The position numbers and the translations under genes are program-made. A DNA stretch of 64,000 bases, from contig CP108521.1 of NCBI GenBank assembly GCA_035999765.1, forward strand, positions 5,642,001 through 5,706,000, given 5' to 3'. The DNA comes from Streptomyces sp. NBC_01231. Its GTDB lineage: Bacteria; Actinomycetota; Actinomycetes; Streptomycetales; Streptomycetaceae. Of this stretch, positions 1 to 8,931 are shown in pieces. The number at the start of each line of letters is the position of its first letter. Position 1 is the first letter of the stretch. The notes below the pieces were generated by a model. That model made no database searches and was not told where the DNA came from. It worked only from the letters and a program-made list of their open reading frames with translations.

Positions 1-137
1 TCGGGGAGGCGAAGGCGGCCGGCGCCGAGGGCCCGCGAGCCATGGGCGCGGTCATGAAGATCGTGAACCCGAAGGTGGCCGGCCAGGCCGAGGGCGGCCG
101 CGTCGCCGCCATCGTGAAGAAGCTCCTCGCCGGCTGA
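1..137 (+). CDS. GatB/YqeY domain-containing protein, C-terminal end (partial)
   Basis: The 5' part lies outside the window; only the last 44 codons, in the frame starting at base 3, are visible. The tail contains GAVMKIV and ends VAAIVKKLLAG. This resembles the last helices of YqeY/GatB tRNA amidotransferase-like domains, where an 'MG.VM..V' helix is typical. Family knowledge links the domain to tRNA-dependent amidotransferase B subunits, but the stand-alone actinobacterial proteins have no settled function. The gene is convergent with the penicillin-binding protein gene, and a hairpin lies between them. The identification rests on a short tail plus the expected gene order. Confidence 0.6.
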   Translation, partial: GEAKAAGAEGPRAMGAVMKIVNPKVAGQAEGGRVAAIVKKLLAG

Positions 138-138
138 A

Positions 139-216
139 TGCTCTGAGCCGGCTGAGCGCGCTGTAGCCGGGTGGGTGCTCTGTAGCCGGTTGCGTGGCTC
201 TGAGCAGGTTGAGTGT
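139..216. repeat. Imperfect tandem repeat, about 19-20 bp unit
   Basis: Roughly four degenerate copies built around ctctg(a/t)agccggttg follow the stop codon of the GatB/YqeY gene. The copies differ at several positions, so this is a decayed minisatellite rather than an exact repeat. Confidence 0.5.
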
Positions 217-312
217 CTCCGTGGCATCGGAGTAGGTGACGTTCTGCGGGTCGAGCGATCGAGGCGATGGCGCTCAACCCGCCGATTGGGTCGCCTATCC
301 GTTGTCCACGTC

Positions 313-340
313 GGGCCGGGTTCGTAGGACAACCCGGCCC
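313..340. terminator. Bidirectional hairpin terminator candidate
   Basis: A perfect 10-bp stem (GGGCCGGGTT, 313-322, with AACCCGGCCC, 331-340) encloses an 8-nt loop. It sits between the converging GatB/YqeY and penicillin-binding protein genes and could stop transcription from both sides. There is no clear T-tract, which is usual for streptomycete terminators. Confidence 0.6.
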
Positions 341-476
341 AACCTCAGCAACGGACAAAGGCACCCTCGGGACGGGGCCGCGGGTGACTGTGTCACGGCC
401 GCCGTCGAGTGAGTGCCTTTGCCGCGGAACTGGCGCAACTGCGCCCGGGTGCGTCCGAGTGGGGTGCGAGTACTTG

Positions 477-2762
477 TCAGTCGCGCCTTCCGCCGTTGCC
501 GTTGCCCTGGAAGAACCCGTCCGGGAAGCTGAAGGTGGGATCCGGCTCGGCGCCGCCGTTCGTACCACCGTCGGCTAGGCCGCCGATGAGACCGTTGCCG
601 TCGCCGTTGCCACCGTTGCCCCTCCCGTTGCCCTTTCCATCGCCCTTGTCACCCTTGTCACGCTTGTCGCCGTCGTCCTTCTTGGGGTCCGGTATGTCGA
701 CGAGGTTGAACGTCTCCGCGTTCTTGCCCTCCAGCGCTCCGGACATGGCGTCCCGCCAGATCGGGCCGGGGGTGTCACCGCCGTAGACCTGGGAGTGGAA
801 AACTCCGCCGATGGTGATGTTGGTCATCTGGATCTTCTGGGTGGCGCTGCCGACCCAGACGGCGCCCGACATGTTCGGCGTGTAGCCGGCGAACCAGGCG
901 TTTATCCGCTTGTCCGTCGTACCCGTCTTGCCGGCGCTCTCCCGGCCCGACAGCCCGGCCGCCTTGCCCGTACCGGAGTCGACCACGCCGCGCAGCAGCG
1001 TGTTGACGGTGTCCGCGGTCTTCTCGCTCATCGCCCGCGAGCACGTCGACTTGGGCACCTCCAGCGACTTCTTGTCACCGGCGACGGTCTGGGTGATCGA
1101 CTCGATCGCGACCGGGGTGCAGTACATGCCCCGGCTGGCGAAGGCCGCGTACGCGCTCGCCATCGTCAGCGGGGAGAGGCCGGTGGAGCCCAGTGTCATC
1201 GACGAGGGGACCTCGGGGACCTTGGTGCCGTTGCCCTGGACCACTCCCAGCGCGTTGGTCATCTTCACCACCGGGCACATGCCGATGTCGGAGAGCATCT
1301 GCACGAAGTAGGTGTTGACCGACTTGGCCATGGCCTCCTTGAGGGCGTAGGGCCCGACCTCGCTCTCGCTCTCGTTCTCCAGCTTGTACTTCGGCCTGCC
1401 GTCGTTGACCCACGGCTTGCCGCTGCAGGTCTGGACCGTGTCCGGATAGTCCATCTCGTACGGCGCCGGGTAGACCTGCGTCGGGGGCTTGCCCCCCTCC
1501 AACGCCGCCGCGGCCAGGAACGGTTTGAACGTCGAACCCGTCGGGAAGCCGAAGTTGGAGCCGCCCATCGCCGAGTTGACCGAGTAGTTGTACTCCGTCT
1601 CGTCCTTGCCGTAGCCGTACGGCTTCGACTGGCCCATCGCGAGAATCTTGCCGGTGCCGGGCTCGACCAGCGTGGAGGCCGCGGCGACCTTGTCGCTCTT
1701 GTAGACGTGGTCCTTGAGCGACGTCTGGACCGATTTCTGCGCCTGCGGGTCGAGCGTCGTACGAATGGTCAGGCCGCCCTGGTTCCAGAGCTTCGCCCGC
1801 GCCTCCTTGGTCTTGCCGAAGACCGGGTCCTTGAGGAAGACCTTCTCGACGTACTTGCAGTAGAAGCTGGCGCCCTGGACGGCCGTGATGCAGCCGTTCC
1901 TGGGCCGGCTGATCTTCAGGCCCAGCGGATCCTCCATCGCCTTGGCGGCCTCGGCCCGCGAGACGTCACCGACCTGCGCCATGCGCTGCAGCACGGTGTT
2001 GCGCCGCTTGGTGGCCTCGGCCTCGTCGTTGATCGGGTCGTAGCGGCTCGGCGACTGCACGATGCCGGCCAGCAGGGCCGACTCGGAGAGGGTCAGGTCC
2101 TTGGCGTGCTTGGAGAAGTAACGCTGGGCGGCGGCCTCGACGCCGTAGGCCTGCTGGCCGAAGAACGTGATGTTCAGGTAGTTCTCGAGGATCTTCTTCT
2201 TGCCGAGCTCCTCCTCGACCTGGATCGCGTACTTCAGCTCCTTGATCTTGCGGCCGATGGTCTGCTGGGTGGCCTGCGCGACCTTCGTCGGGTCGTCACC
2301 GGCCTCCTCCACGAAGACGTTCTTCACGTACTGCTGGGTGAGCGTCGAGGCGCCCTCCGAGACGCCGCCGCTCTGCGCGTTCTTGTTGAGCGCGCGCAGT
2401 ACGCCCTTCAGGTCGATCGCGCCGTGCTGGTAGAAGCGCGAGTCCTCGATCGCGACGATCGCCTTCTGTATGTACGGCGAGACGTCCTTGAGTCCGACCA
2501 CCGTGCGGTCGCGCGAGTAGACCGTGGCGATCTGGCCGCCGTCGGCGTCGAGGATCGTGGTGCGCTGGCTCAGCGGCGGTGTCTTCAGGTTGGCCGGGAG
2601 CTCGTCGAAACTCTCCACCGACCCCTTGGCCGCGAGCCCCAGTGCGCCCGCCGCGGGCAGCGCGATGCCGGCCATCACGGCTCCCGCGAGCACACTGACA
2701 CCGAGGAACTTGGCGGCCTGCTGCGTGGAGGACAGACCACCGCCCGAACGCTTCTTTGGCAT
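477..2762 (-). CDS. Class A penicillin-binding protein (transglycosylase/transpeptidase)
   Basis: This is a bifunctional peptidoglycan synthase: it polymerises glycan strands from lipid II and cross-links stem peptides outside the membrane. The 761-residue protein has a short cytoplasmic N-terminus and one membrane anchor (about 17-45). A GT51 domain follows, with the catalytic Glu106 motif EDSRFYQHG and the STLTQQ motif (140-144 region). The transpeptidase domain carries STFK (Ser410/Lys413), SVN (481-483) and KTG (612-614). The last 80 residues are a low-complexity Asp/Lys then Gly/Asn-rich tail, common in actinobacterial PBPs. It is divergent from wblA, matching the ponA2-whiB4 pairing in mycobacteria. 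No strong Shine-Dalgarno is visible before the ATG, so the start is probable rather than certain. Confidence 0.93.
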   Translation of the reverse strand: MPKKRSGGGLSSTQQAAKFLGVSVLAGAVMAGIALPAAGALGLAAKGSVESFDELPANLKTPPLSQRTTILDADGGQIATVYSRDRTVVGLKDVSPYIQKAIVAIEDSRFYQHGAIDLKGVLRALNKNAQSGGVSEGASTLTQQYVKNVFVEEAGDDPTKVAQATQQTIGRKIKELKYAIQVEEELGKKKILENYLNITFFGQQAYGVEAAAQRYFSKHAKDLTLSESALLAGIVQSPSRYDPINDEAEATKRRNTVLQRMAQVGDVSRAEAAKAMEDPLGLKISRPRNGCITAVQGASFYCKYVEKVFLKDPVFGKTKEARAKLWNQGGLTIRTTLDPQAQKSVQTSLKDHVYKSDKVAAASTLVEPGTGKILAMGQSKPYGYGKDETEYNYSVNSAMGGSNFGFPTGSTFKPFLAAAALEGGKPPTQVYPAPYEMDYPDTVQTCSGKPWVNDGRPKYKLENESESEVGPYALKEAMAKSVNTYFVQMLSDIGMCPVVKMTNALGVVQGNGTKVPEVPSSMTLGSTGLSPLTMASAYAAFASRGMYCTPVAIESITQTVAGDKKSLEVPKSTCSRAMSEKTADTVNTLLRGVVDSGTGKAAGLSGRESAGKTGTTDKRINAWFAGYTPNMSGAVWVGSATQKIQMTNITIGGVFHSQVYGGDTPGPIWRDAMSGALEGKNAETFNLVDIPDPKKDDGDKRDKGDKGDGKGNGRGNGGNGDGNGLIGGLADGGTNGGAEPDPTFSFPDGFFQGNGNGGRRD

Positions 2763-3169
2763 GAGGGCAGCCTACGTTCTCATTCGCCGGACACGCGTAC
2801 AGGCGTTGGCCTAAGCTGCTCTCAACTGTCACAGCTGTAGGGCTACGTATCAATACGTCCGGCGACCCCGAATCGTTCCGGCGATTCCCCAACTTTTTTA
2901 TTGGGGCGTGTCCGAATCCGCCTTGTGTGTCACCTGGTGTCCGTTGTGACGCAACATAACTGTCCCGGTTCGCCGGGATAGTCACGTATGTCGTCAGCTC
3001 ACTCCCCCGGGTGATCTGCCGCTTACCCATAGTCCGTTCGGGCCATTCAAGATTGGGCCCGAAGGGGGTGTTGCGCTGTGCCCACCTTCCGTAACGTCCT
3101 CAACTGGCGGCGGTGAATATGCCGCTGCCGCCGTGGGGGAGCCTCGATTCGGGAGAGGACGGCGCCGGT
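2763..3169. other. Divergent promoter region of the PBP gene and wblA
   Basis: About 400 bp separate the two divergent genes. The stretch 2860-3020 is less GC-rich than its surroundings and includes an A/T run near 2894-2902. It is the natural place for both promoters and for a long wblA leader. I cannot assign -10/-35 boxes with confidence. A longer in-frame wblA start (GTG at 3113) lies inside it. Confidence 0.45.
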
Positions 3170-3508
3170 ATGGGCTGGGTAGTCGACTGGAGTGCGCAGG
3201 CGGCCTGCCGCACTACCGATCCGGATGAACTGTTTGTTCAGGGAGCGGCGCAGAACAGGGCCAAGGCGGTGTGCACCGGCTGTCCGGTGCGCACGGAGTG
3301 CCTGGCCGACGCGCTCGACAATCGCGTCGAGTTCGGCGTGTGGGGAGGGATGACGGAGCGGGAGCGCCGCGCACTGCTGCGCAGGCGACCGACCGTGACC
3401 TCTTGGCGGCATCTGCTGGAGACCGCGCGTACGGAGTACGAGCGTGGGGCGGGCATCCTGCCCCTCGATGACGACGAGGTCTACGAGCGCTACGCGGCGG
3501 TGAGCTGA
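3170..3508 (+). CDS. wblA: WhiB-like iron-sulfur regulator WblA
   Basis: This is a small iron-sulfur transcriptional regulator. In streptomycetes WblA is a global switch that promotes aerial hypha maturation and restrains antibiotic production. The 112-residue protein has the four cluster-ligating cysteines Cys13, Cys35, Cys38 and Cys44 (C-x21-C-x2-C-x5-C). The GVWGGMTERERR turn and a basic RRR stretch follow. I chose ATG 3170 because gggagagg (3151-3158) precedes it and the length equals known WblA. An in-frame GTG at 3113 would add 19 residues. The stop lies only 9 bp from the stop of the convergent ATPase gene. The orthologous position in mycobacteria is whiB4. Confidence 0.95.
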   Translation: MGWVVDWSAQAACRTTDPDELFVQGAAQNRAKAVCTGCPVRTECLADALDNRVEFGVWGGMTERERRALLRRRPTVTSWRHLLETARTEYERGAGILPLDDDEVYERYAAVS

Positions 3509-3521
3509 GGGGGGGCCTCAG
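3505..3521. terminator. Short hairpin spanning two convergent stop codons
   Basis: CTGAGG (3505-3510) pairs with CCTCAG (3516-3521) around a GGGGG loop, overlapping the 3' ends of both wblA and the ArsA-like gene. With only 9 bp between the genes, this is the only visible candidate for a shared terminator. The stem is short. Confidence 0.4.
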
Positions 3522-5047
3522 GCGCCTGCCCCGGTCTCGGGCAGCTCCGGCCGCTTGGCCGCGAGCCGGTCACCGATGTCCCGCAGCCCCGCGAGGTCGT
3601 GGACGTCGCCGGGCAGTGCGGCCACTTCTGCCACCGCCACCTCCGGGTGGCGCGCGGTGAAGCGGTCACGGGTGCGCTGCTCGCGGGAGAGCAGCCGCAT
3701 GCGCTCGGCATGCAGCCTCAGCAGGCCCGCGGTGAGTTGTTCGACGGATCGCTCCTGGTCCTGCTTCTGGTGATGCTGCTTCTGACGCGGGTGCGTCTGC
3801 TGCGCCCGCTTGTGCCGCGCGGCGTCCTGAACCGTGGCGTCCTGGTCCGCGGTGTCCTGGTCCGTGGCTGTGGGGGAGCCTTCGTCGGAAGCAGGGGGTT
3901 CGGTAGCAGGAGGTTCTGAACCGCCGTACGTGTCGGGAGAGTTACGAATTGCTTTCCCGTCCCCCTGATCCACAATGCGGGGCTCTTCAAGATTTTCTGC
4001 GGCGGCGAGTGCCCGCTCGGCCGACAGGTGGACGGCACCGCTGCCGTGGACGCGGTTGAGCACCAGGCCCGCCAGCGGCATGTCCTCGGCGGCCAGCCGC
4101 TCCACGAAGTACGCGGCCTCCCGCAGTGCGTCCCGCTCCGGGGCCGCGACCACCAGGAACGCGGTGCCAGGTGCCTGGAGCAGCTTGTACGTCGCGTCCG
4201 CGCGCGTGCGGAAGCCGCCGAAGGTGGTGTCCATCGCGGCCACGAACGTCTGGACGTCCTTGAGGAGCTGCCCGCCGAGCAGCTTGCCGAGGGTGCCGGT
4301 CATCATCGACATCCCGACGTTCAGGAACTTCATCCCGGCGCGGCCGCCCAGCTTCGCCGGGGCCGTCAGCAGCCGGATCAGCCGGCCGTCGAGGAAGGAT
4401 CCCAGCCGCTTCGGTGCGTCCAGGAAGTCGAGCGCCGAGCGGGACGGGGGCGTGTCGACGACGATCAGGTCCCAGGCGTCCCTGGACCGCAGCTGTCCCA
4501 GCTTCTCCATCGCCATGTACTCCTGCGTGCCCGCGAAGCCCGCTGAAAGCGACTGGTAGAAGGGGTTGTTCAGGATCGCGGTCGCCCGCTCCGGGTCCGC
4601 GTGCGCCTCGACGATCTCGTCGAAGGTGCGCTTCATGTCCAGCATCATCGCGTGCAGTTCGCCGTTCGCGGCGTCGTTGACGCCCTTCACACGGCGGGGG
4701 ACGTTGTCGAGCGAGTCGATGCCCATCGACTGGGCGAGCCGGCGTGCCGGGTCGATGGTGAGCACCACCACCTTCCGGCCGCGCTCGGCCGCTCTGAGGC
4801 CGAGCGCCGCCGCGGTGGTGGTCTTCCCGACCCCGCCCGAACCGCAGCACACCACGATGCGGGTCTTCGGGTCGTCGAGCAGGGGGTCCATGTCGAGGAC
4901 GCGGGCGGGGGAGAGGCGGTGGCGGGGGTGGTCTTGGGGGTGCGGGGTGTCCTTGGGGTGCTCGGGGTCCGGGGGCTGCGGGGCGTCCTGGGTGTGGGGT
5001 GCGTCCAGGTCTGGTGCGTCCTGGGGGTGGGGCTGGTTCGGGCTCAT
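3518..5047 (-). CDS. ArsA/GET3-type anion-transporting ATPase with proline-rich N-terminus
   Basis: This soluble P-loop ATPase belongs to the ArsA/GET3 (SIMIBI) class. The Walker A loop [10 protein letters not shown] is at residues 69-78, an aspartate-containing TIDPARR switch near 97-103, and DTPPSR at 198-203. Residues 1-48 are a Pro/Gln/Asp-rich tail with tandem QDAP-like units. A second low-complexity Gln/His/Lys insertion lies near residue 420, so the 509 residues exceed the family core. The start overlaps the stop of the upstream ATPase gene by ATGA (5044-5047), which implies translational coupling and probably a heteromeric pair. Mycobacterial homologues sit beside whiB4. The cargo is unknown; no arsenite transporter is nearby, so arsenic resistance is unlikely. 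Confidence 0.85.
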   Translation of the reverse strand: MSPNQPHPQDAPDLDAPHTQDAPQPPDPEHPKDTPHPQDHPRHRLSPARVLDMDPLLDDPKTRIVVCCGSGGVGKTTTAAALGLRAAERGRKVVVLTIDPARRLAQSMGIDSLDNVPRRVKGVNDAANGELHAMMLDMKRTFDEIVEAHADPERATAILNNPFYQSLSAGFAGTQEYMAMEKLGQLRSRDAWDLIVVDTPPSRSALDFLDAPKRLGSFLDGRLIRLLTAPAKLGGRAGMKFLNVGMSMMTGTLGKLLGGQLLKDVQTFVAAMDTTFGGFRTRADATYKLLQAPGTAFLVVAAPERDALREAAYFVERLAAEDMPLAGLVLNRVHGSGAVHLSAERALAAAENLEEPRIVDQGDGKAIRNSPDTYGGSEPPATEPPASDEGSPTATDQDTADQDATVQDAARHKRAQQTHPRQKQHHQKQDQERSVEQLTAGLLRLHAERMRLLSREQRTRDRFTARHPEVAVAEVAALPGDVHDLAGLRDIGDRLAAKRPELPETGAGA

Positions 5048-6021
5048 GACATCCCCTGTTCCCGCAGTTCCGCGGCCAGTTCGTACAGGCCCGCCAGGTC
5101 CATCCCCTCGGCGAGCAGCGGCAGTTCGTGCAGTGGCAGGCCGAGCTCGCCGAGCACCGCCCGCTGCTCGTGCTCCAGCTTGTACCGCTCGGCGTACTCA
5201 TCGGCCTGTGCCACCAGTGGATCGATCAGCCGCTCGGCGTTCCCGCCGCGTCGCGCCCCGCCGAGTCCCGCCGCCGACAGCGAGCGCGCGACGGCCGTCC
5301 GCGGGGCCTTCCGTACGAGTTCCAGGTCGGCCGCGTCCAACACCTCCGGCCGCACCATGTTCACGATGATCCGTCCCACCGGCAGCCTCGCCGACCGCAG
5401 CTCGGCGATCCCGTCCGCCGTCTCCTGGACGGGCATCTCCTCCAGCAGCGTCACCAGGTGCACCGACGTCTCGGCCGACTTCAGCACCCGCATCACGGCC
5501 TGCGCCTGATTGTGTATCGGGCCGATCTTGGCCAGTCCCGCGACCTCGTCGTTGACGTTGAGGAAGCGGGTGATACGACCGGTGGGGGGCGCGTCCATCA
5601 CGACGTAGTCGTAGGTGAACCGGCCGCTCTTGTCCTTGCGACGCACCGCCTCACAGGCCTTGCCCGTGAGGAGTACGTCCCTCAGCCCGGGTGCGACGGT
5701 GGTGGCGAAGTCGATCGCGCCGAGCTTTTTCAGGGCTCGGCCCGCGCCGCCCAGTTTGTAGAACATCTGGAGGTAGTCCAGAAGGGCCAGTTCGGGGTCG
5801 ATGGCCAGGGCATACACCTCCCCGCCCCCGCGAGCGACGGCGATCTTGCGTTCCTCATAAGGAAGCGCTTCCGTCTCGAAAAGCTGCGCGATGCCCTGCC
5901 GGCCCTCGACCTCGACGAGAAGCGTCCGCTTCCCCTCGGTGGCGAGGGCCAGCGCTAGGGCTGCGGCGACCGTGGTCTTTCCGGTCCCGCCCTTGCCGCT
6001 GACGACCTGGAGCCTGCTCAC
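5044..6021 (-). CDS. ArsA/GET3-type ATPase, first of pair
   Basis: A compact 325-residue ArsA-like ATPase. The Walker A loop GKGGTGKTT (9-17) retains the second lysine typical of deviant Walker A proteins. A switch II-like DAPPTGR motif lies at 143-149, and a helical C-terminus ends LREQGMS. It is the promoter-proximal gene of a two-gene unit and overlaps the next ATPase gene by 4 bp. Family knowledge supports ATP-driven dimer switching and client handling. The client of these actinobacterial pairs is not known to me. Confidence 0.85.
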   Translation of the reverse strand: MSRLQVVSGKGGTGKTTVAAALALALATEGKRTLLVEVEGRQGIAQLFETEALPYEERKIAVARGGGEVYALAIDPELALLDYLQMFYKLGGAGRALKKLGAIDFATTVAPGLRDVLLTGKACEAVRRKDKSGRFTYDYVVMDAPPTGRITRFLNVNDEVAGLAKIGPIHNQAQAVMRVLKSAETSVHLVTLLEEMPVQETADGIAELRSARLPVGRIIVNMVRPEVLDAADLELVRKAPRTAVARSLSAAGLGGARRGGNAERLIDPLVAQADEYAERYKLEHEQRAVLGELGLPLHELPLLAEGMDLAGLYELAAELREQGMS

Positions 6022-6116
6022 GTATTCGAGCCTAACCAGTCCGCGTGCGGGCTACGCCGGAGGCTGTGGACAACGTGGCTGCGGATGGGGAGTGGGCAGA
6101 GGCTAAAGTCGGCCAC

Positions 6117-6275
6117 ATGACCAAGTGGGAATACGCAACTGTGCCGCTGCTCGTCCACGCCACGAAGCAGATTCTGGACACCTGGGGCGAGGACGGCTGG
6201 GAGCTTGTCCAGGTCGTGCCCGGGCCGAACAACCCCGAGCAGTTGGTGGCCTACCTGAAGCGGGAGAAGGCGTGA
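6117..6275 (+). CDS. DUF4177 small protein
   Basis: A 52-residue protein beginning MTKWEYATVPLL and containing WGEDGWELVQV, the hallmark of DUF4177, a small beta-alpha domain of unknown function. ATG 6117 is preferred over the longer in-frame start at 6045 because the homologous core begins with this methionine. Its stop overlaps the GTG of the RidA gene (GTGA, 6272-6275), so the two are co-translated. The ATPase operon diverges from it. Confidence 0.85.
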   Translation: MTKWEYATVPLLVHATKQILDTWGEDGWELVQVVPGPNNPEQLVAYLKREKA

Positions 6276-6739
6276 GCGCGGTCGAGGCACGGTTGGCCGA
6301 GCTGGGCCTGAGCCTTCCTGCCGTCGTACCGCCGCTTGCCGCTTATCAGCCGGCCGTGCAGTCGGGTGTGTACGTCTATACGTCCGGCCAGCTGCCGATG
6401 GTGGACGGCAAGCTTCCGGTCACCGGCAAGGTGGGTGCGGAGGTCACGGCCGAGGAGGCCAAGGAGCTGGCGCGTACGTGTGCGCTGAACGCGCTGGCCG
6501 CGGTGAAGTCCGTGGCCGGTGACCTGGACCGTGTCGCGCGTGTCGTGAAGGTCGTCGGGTTCGTGGCTTCGGCGTCGGACTTCACGGGGCAGCCGGGTGT
6601 GGTGAACGGCGCGAGCGAGTTGCTGGGCGAGGTGCTGGGCGACAAGGGCGTGCACGCGCGGAGCGCGGTGGGGGTGGCGGTGCTGCCGTTGGACGCGCCG
6701 GTGGAGGTTGAGGTTCAGGTTGAGTTGACGGGGGCGTAG
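6272..6739 (+). CDS. RidA family protein (YjgF-like)
   Basis: A 155-residue member of the RidA/YER057c/UK114 superfamily. The best-known members hydrolyse reactive enamine/imine intermediates to ketoacids. The motifs YVYTSGQLPMVDG, an alanine-rich helix ARTCALNALAAVKS and the C-terminal VEVEVQVELTGA strand fit the chorismate-mutase-like trimer fold. It lacks the usual C-R-V-E catalytic-arginine signature of archetypal RidA, so deaminase activity is uncertain. The GTG start is fixed by the 4-bp overlap with the DUF4177 gene. Confidence 0.85.
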   Translation: MSAVEARLAELGLSLPAVVPPLAAYQPAVQSGVYVYTSGQLPMVDGKLPVTGKVGAEVTAEEAKELARTCALNALAAVKSVAGDLDRVARVVKVVGFVASASDFTGQPGVVNGASELLGEVLGDKGVHARSAVGVAVLPLDAPVEVEVQVELTGA

Positions 6740-6873
6740 GTGGGGGCGTCGGCGGGGTGGCCCTGCCGGTGCCTGCGGCTGTCTGCGGGTTCGGGGGTCC
6801 GGCGGGTGATGCCTGTGGCGCCTGTGCGGGTTCGGTGGGGGTGGCTGTAGCGCCTGCGGTTCGGGGGTGGGTT

Positions 6874-6984
6874 GGGGCCGGGACGGGGGTGTCCGTCCTC
6901 GGAACGTCGCGGAATCGGTTTCCTGGTGAGGGGGGCGGTGTTGACGCGACAACCGCTGCGGGCGGACACCCCCGTCCCATCCCC
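6874..6984. repeat. Long inverted repeat
   Basis: A perfect 16-bp arm GGGACGGGGGTGTCCG (6880-6895) pairs with CGGACACCCCCGTCCC (6963-6978). After a 2-nt mismatch the pairing extends by GGGG (6874-6877) with CCCC (6981-6984), plus three inner pairs including one wobble. The loop is about 60 nt. Confidence 0.7.
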
Positions 6985-7037
6985 TTCCCGCCGTGCGCGG
7001 GCGCGGGCAGCGCTTTGGCACCGAGCCGGGCTACGTC

Positions 7038-7115
7038 CGTCGGCGCCGCGGTGGGCTTCCGGCTTGCGGTTTCCGAGGGGCAGCAGAGGGCCCTGCCCAG
7101 CGGCGGCGCCTGACG
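7038..7115. repeat. Second inverted repeat of the ridA-Nudix gap
   Basis: CGTC (7038-7041) plus GGCGCCGC (7042-7049) plus TGGGC (7052-7056) pair with GCCCA (7095-7099), GCGGCGCC (7103-7110) and GACG (7112-7115). This gives 17 pairs interrupted by a bulge and a small internal loop, around a 38-nt loop. Confidence 0.55.
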
Positions 7116-7222
7116 GTGGGGCCTCCAGGGGCTTGCATCCGCGCAGGTGTTTGCAACACGGCCCCAGCGCACCGCACCGGTCAGCTCTCGAACATCCGAG
7201 CGCCAAGAGATAGCCTCCGGCC

Positions 7223-8104
7223 ATGGCAAACGGGCAGTGGTACCCCCGGGACTGGCCTGACCGTATCCGCGCTCTCGCGGACGGCACGCTCGTCCCGGTC
7301 ACCCCCAGGCGCGCGGCCACGGTGATGCTCCTGAAGGACGCGGAGACCGGGCCCGCCGTCCACATGCTGCGCAGACGCGCCTCCATGGCCTTCGCGGGCG
7401 GTGCCTACGCGTACCCGGGCGGCGGTGTGGACCCGCGCGACGACGACCACCACGTCCACTGGGCGGGCCCCACGCGCGCGTGGTGGGCGGACAGGCTGGG
7501 CGTGGAGGAGACCGAGGCCCAGGCGATCGTCTGCGCGGCCGTACGGGAGACGTACGAGGAGGCGGGCGTCCTGCTCGCCGGCCCGGGCCGTGACTCCGTG
7601 GTCGGCGACACCACGGGCCCGGACTGGGAGGCCGACCGTGCCGCCCTGGTCGCCCGGGACCTCTCCTTCGCGGAGTTCCTGGAGCGTCGCGGCCTGGTCC
7701 TCCGCTCGGACCTGCTGGGTGCCTGGACCCGCTGGATCACCCCGGAGTTCGAATCCCGCCGCTACGACACCTGGTTCTTCGTGGCCGCGCTTCCCGCGGG
7801 CCAGCGCACTCGGAACGCCTCCACGGAGGCGGACCGTACGGTGTGGATCCGACCTGCCGAGGCGGCGGAGTCGTACGACAAGGGCGAGCTGATGATGCTG
7901 CCGCCCACCATCGCGACCCTGCGCCAACTGACGCGGTACGCCACGGCCGCCGAGGCGCTGGTCGCGGCGCCCGAGCGCGACCTGACGCCCGTGCTGGCCC
8001 AGGCGCGCCTGGCGGACGGCGAGATCGTGCTCTCCTGGCCGGGGCACGACGAGTTCACCAAGCACATCCCGACCGACCTGCCGACCGGTGGAGCCCCCGC
8101 ATGA
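7223..8104 (+). CDS. Nudix hydrolase
   Basis: A 293-residue hydrolase of nucleoside-diphosphate-linked substrates. The Nudix box is recognisable as GG(G)VDP...AVRETYEEAGVLL (about 68-118), with the REXXEEXG core intact but a long insertion between the glycine and the helix, typical of larger actinobacterial Nudix proteins. The substrate cannot be deduced. It overlaps the downstream MBL-fold gene by ATGA (8101-8104), so the two are co-expressed. In streptomycetes and mycobacteria the pair lies next to crp. Confidence 0.88.
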   Translation: MANGQWYPRDWPDRIRALADGTLVPVTPRRAATVMLLKDAETGPAVHMLRRRASMAFAGGAYAYPGGGVDPRDDDHHVHWAGPTRAWWADRLGVEETEAQAIVCAAVRETYEEAGVLLAGPGRDSVVGDTTGPDWEADRAALVARDLSFAEFLERRGLVLRSDLLGAWTRWITPEFESRRYDTWFFVAALPAGQRTRNASTEADRTVWIRPAEAAESYDKGELMMLPPTIATLRQLTRYATAAEALVAAPERDLTPVLAQARLADGEIVLSWPGHDEFTKHIPTDLPTGGAPA

Positions 8105-8931
8105 CGGACGCCGCAGCCCTTCCCGGCCAGCCACGGGGCGGGGTCCTCTCGGGCTCCGCCTCCCCGCGGGCCGTCAACGTGCTCGCCCCCAACGCCTCCG
8201 CGATGACGCTCGACGGGACGAACACGTGGGTCCTGTCCGAGCCCGGTTCCGAGCTGGCCGTGGTGGTCGACCCCGGGCCGTTGGACGAAGGGCACCTGCG
8301 CAACGTCGTCGACGCCGCCGAGAGGGCCGGCAAGCGGGTCGCCCTCACCCTCCTCACCCACGGCCACCCGGACCACGCCGAGGGCGCCGCCCGCTTCGCC
8401 GAGCTGACCGGTACCGAGGTGCGGGCCCTGGACCCGGCGCTGCGGCTGGGGGAGGAGGGGCTGGGCGCCGGGGACGTGGTCGAGGTCGGCGGTCTGGAGC
8501 TGAGGGTCGTGGGGACACCCGGGCACACCGCGGACTCCCTGTGCTTCCATCTCCCGGCCGACCGGGCTGTCCTGACCGGCGACACCGTACTGGGGCGCGG
8601 TACGACCGTCGTGGCGCACCCTGACGGCCGTCTCGGGGACTACCTGGACTCCCTGCGGCGGCTCAGGTCCCTCACGGTCGACGACGGGGTGCACACGGTG
8701 CTTCCCGGCCACGGGCCGGTCCTGGAGGACGCCCAGGGTGCCGTCGAGTTCTATCTCGCCCACCGTGCCCACCGCCTCGCCCAGGTCGAGACGGCCGTGG
8801 AGGACGGCTACGGGTCCCCCGCCGAGGTGGTCGCCCACGTGTACGCCGACGTGGACCGGTCCCTGTGGCCGGCGGCCGAGCTCTCGGTACGGGCACAGCT
8901 GGAGTACCTGGAGGAGCACGGGCTCATCTGA
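8101..8931 (+). CDS. MBL-fold metallo-hydrolase (LACTB2-like)
   Basis: A 276-residue metallo-beta-lactamase-fold hydrolase. The metal ligands are seen in THGHPDH (about 80-86), GTPGHT near 140, TGDTVLG near 160 and LPGHGP near 202. A C-terminal helical domain ends VRAQLEYLEEHGLI, as in LACTB2/glyoxalase II-like proteins. The activity could be nuclease or thioester hydrolase; the sequence does not decide. The ATG is fixed by the 4-bp overlap with the Nudix gene. It converges on crp across a hairpin. Confidence 0.88.
   Translation: MTDAAALPGQPRGGVLSGSASPRAVNVLAPNASAMTLDGTNTWVLSEPGSELAVVVDPGPLDEGHLRNVVDAAERAGKRVALTLLTHGHPDHAEGAARFAELTGTEVRALDPALRLGEEGLGAGDVVEVGGLELRVVGTPGHTADSLCFHLPADRAVLTGDTVLGRGTTVVAHPDGRLGDYLDSLRRLRSLTVDDGVHTVLPGHGPVLEDAQGAVEFYLAHRAHRLAQVETAVEDGYGSPAEVVAHVYADVDRSLWPAAELSVRAQLEYLEEHGLI

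Larger units (their letters stand above)
138..476. other. Intergenic region between convergent genes
   Basis: No credible gene is seen. The first 80 bases hold imperfect short tandem repeats and bases 313-340 form a strong hairpin. Open frames here are short and lack a ribosome site or family resemblance. Confidence 0.6.
6740..7222. other. 480-bp gene-free region with two long imperfect hairpins
   Basis: No frame looks like a real gene. The region contains a long inverted repeat at 6874-6984 and a second at 7038-7115, listed separately. The next gene, a Nudix hydrolase, is on the same strand, so its promoter is probably near 7120-7210. Confidence 0.6.

Noticed and set aside
795..2840. A 681-codon open frame opposite the penicillin-binding protein gene
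   Set aside because: It is an antisense shadow of a clearly recognisable gene, Arg/Leu/Gly-rich with no motif. Long antisense frames are expected at this GC content.
2763..3169. Riboswitch in the wblA leader
   Set aside because: No recognisable aptamer core or paired terminator was found; a long leader is expected from other species, but nothing specific can be shown.
3518..6021. Arsenic resistance operon
   Set aside because: The ATPases resemble ArsA/GET3, but no arsB, arsR, arsC or arsD is nearby, and mycobacterial homologues lie in the same non-arsenic context.
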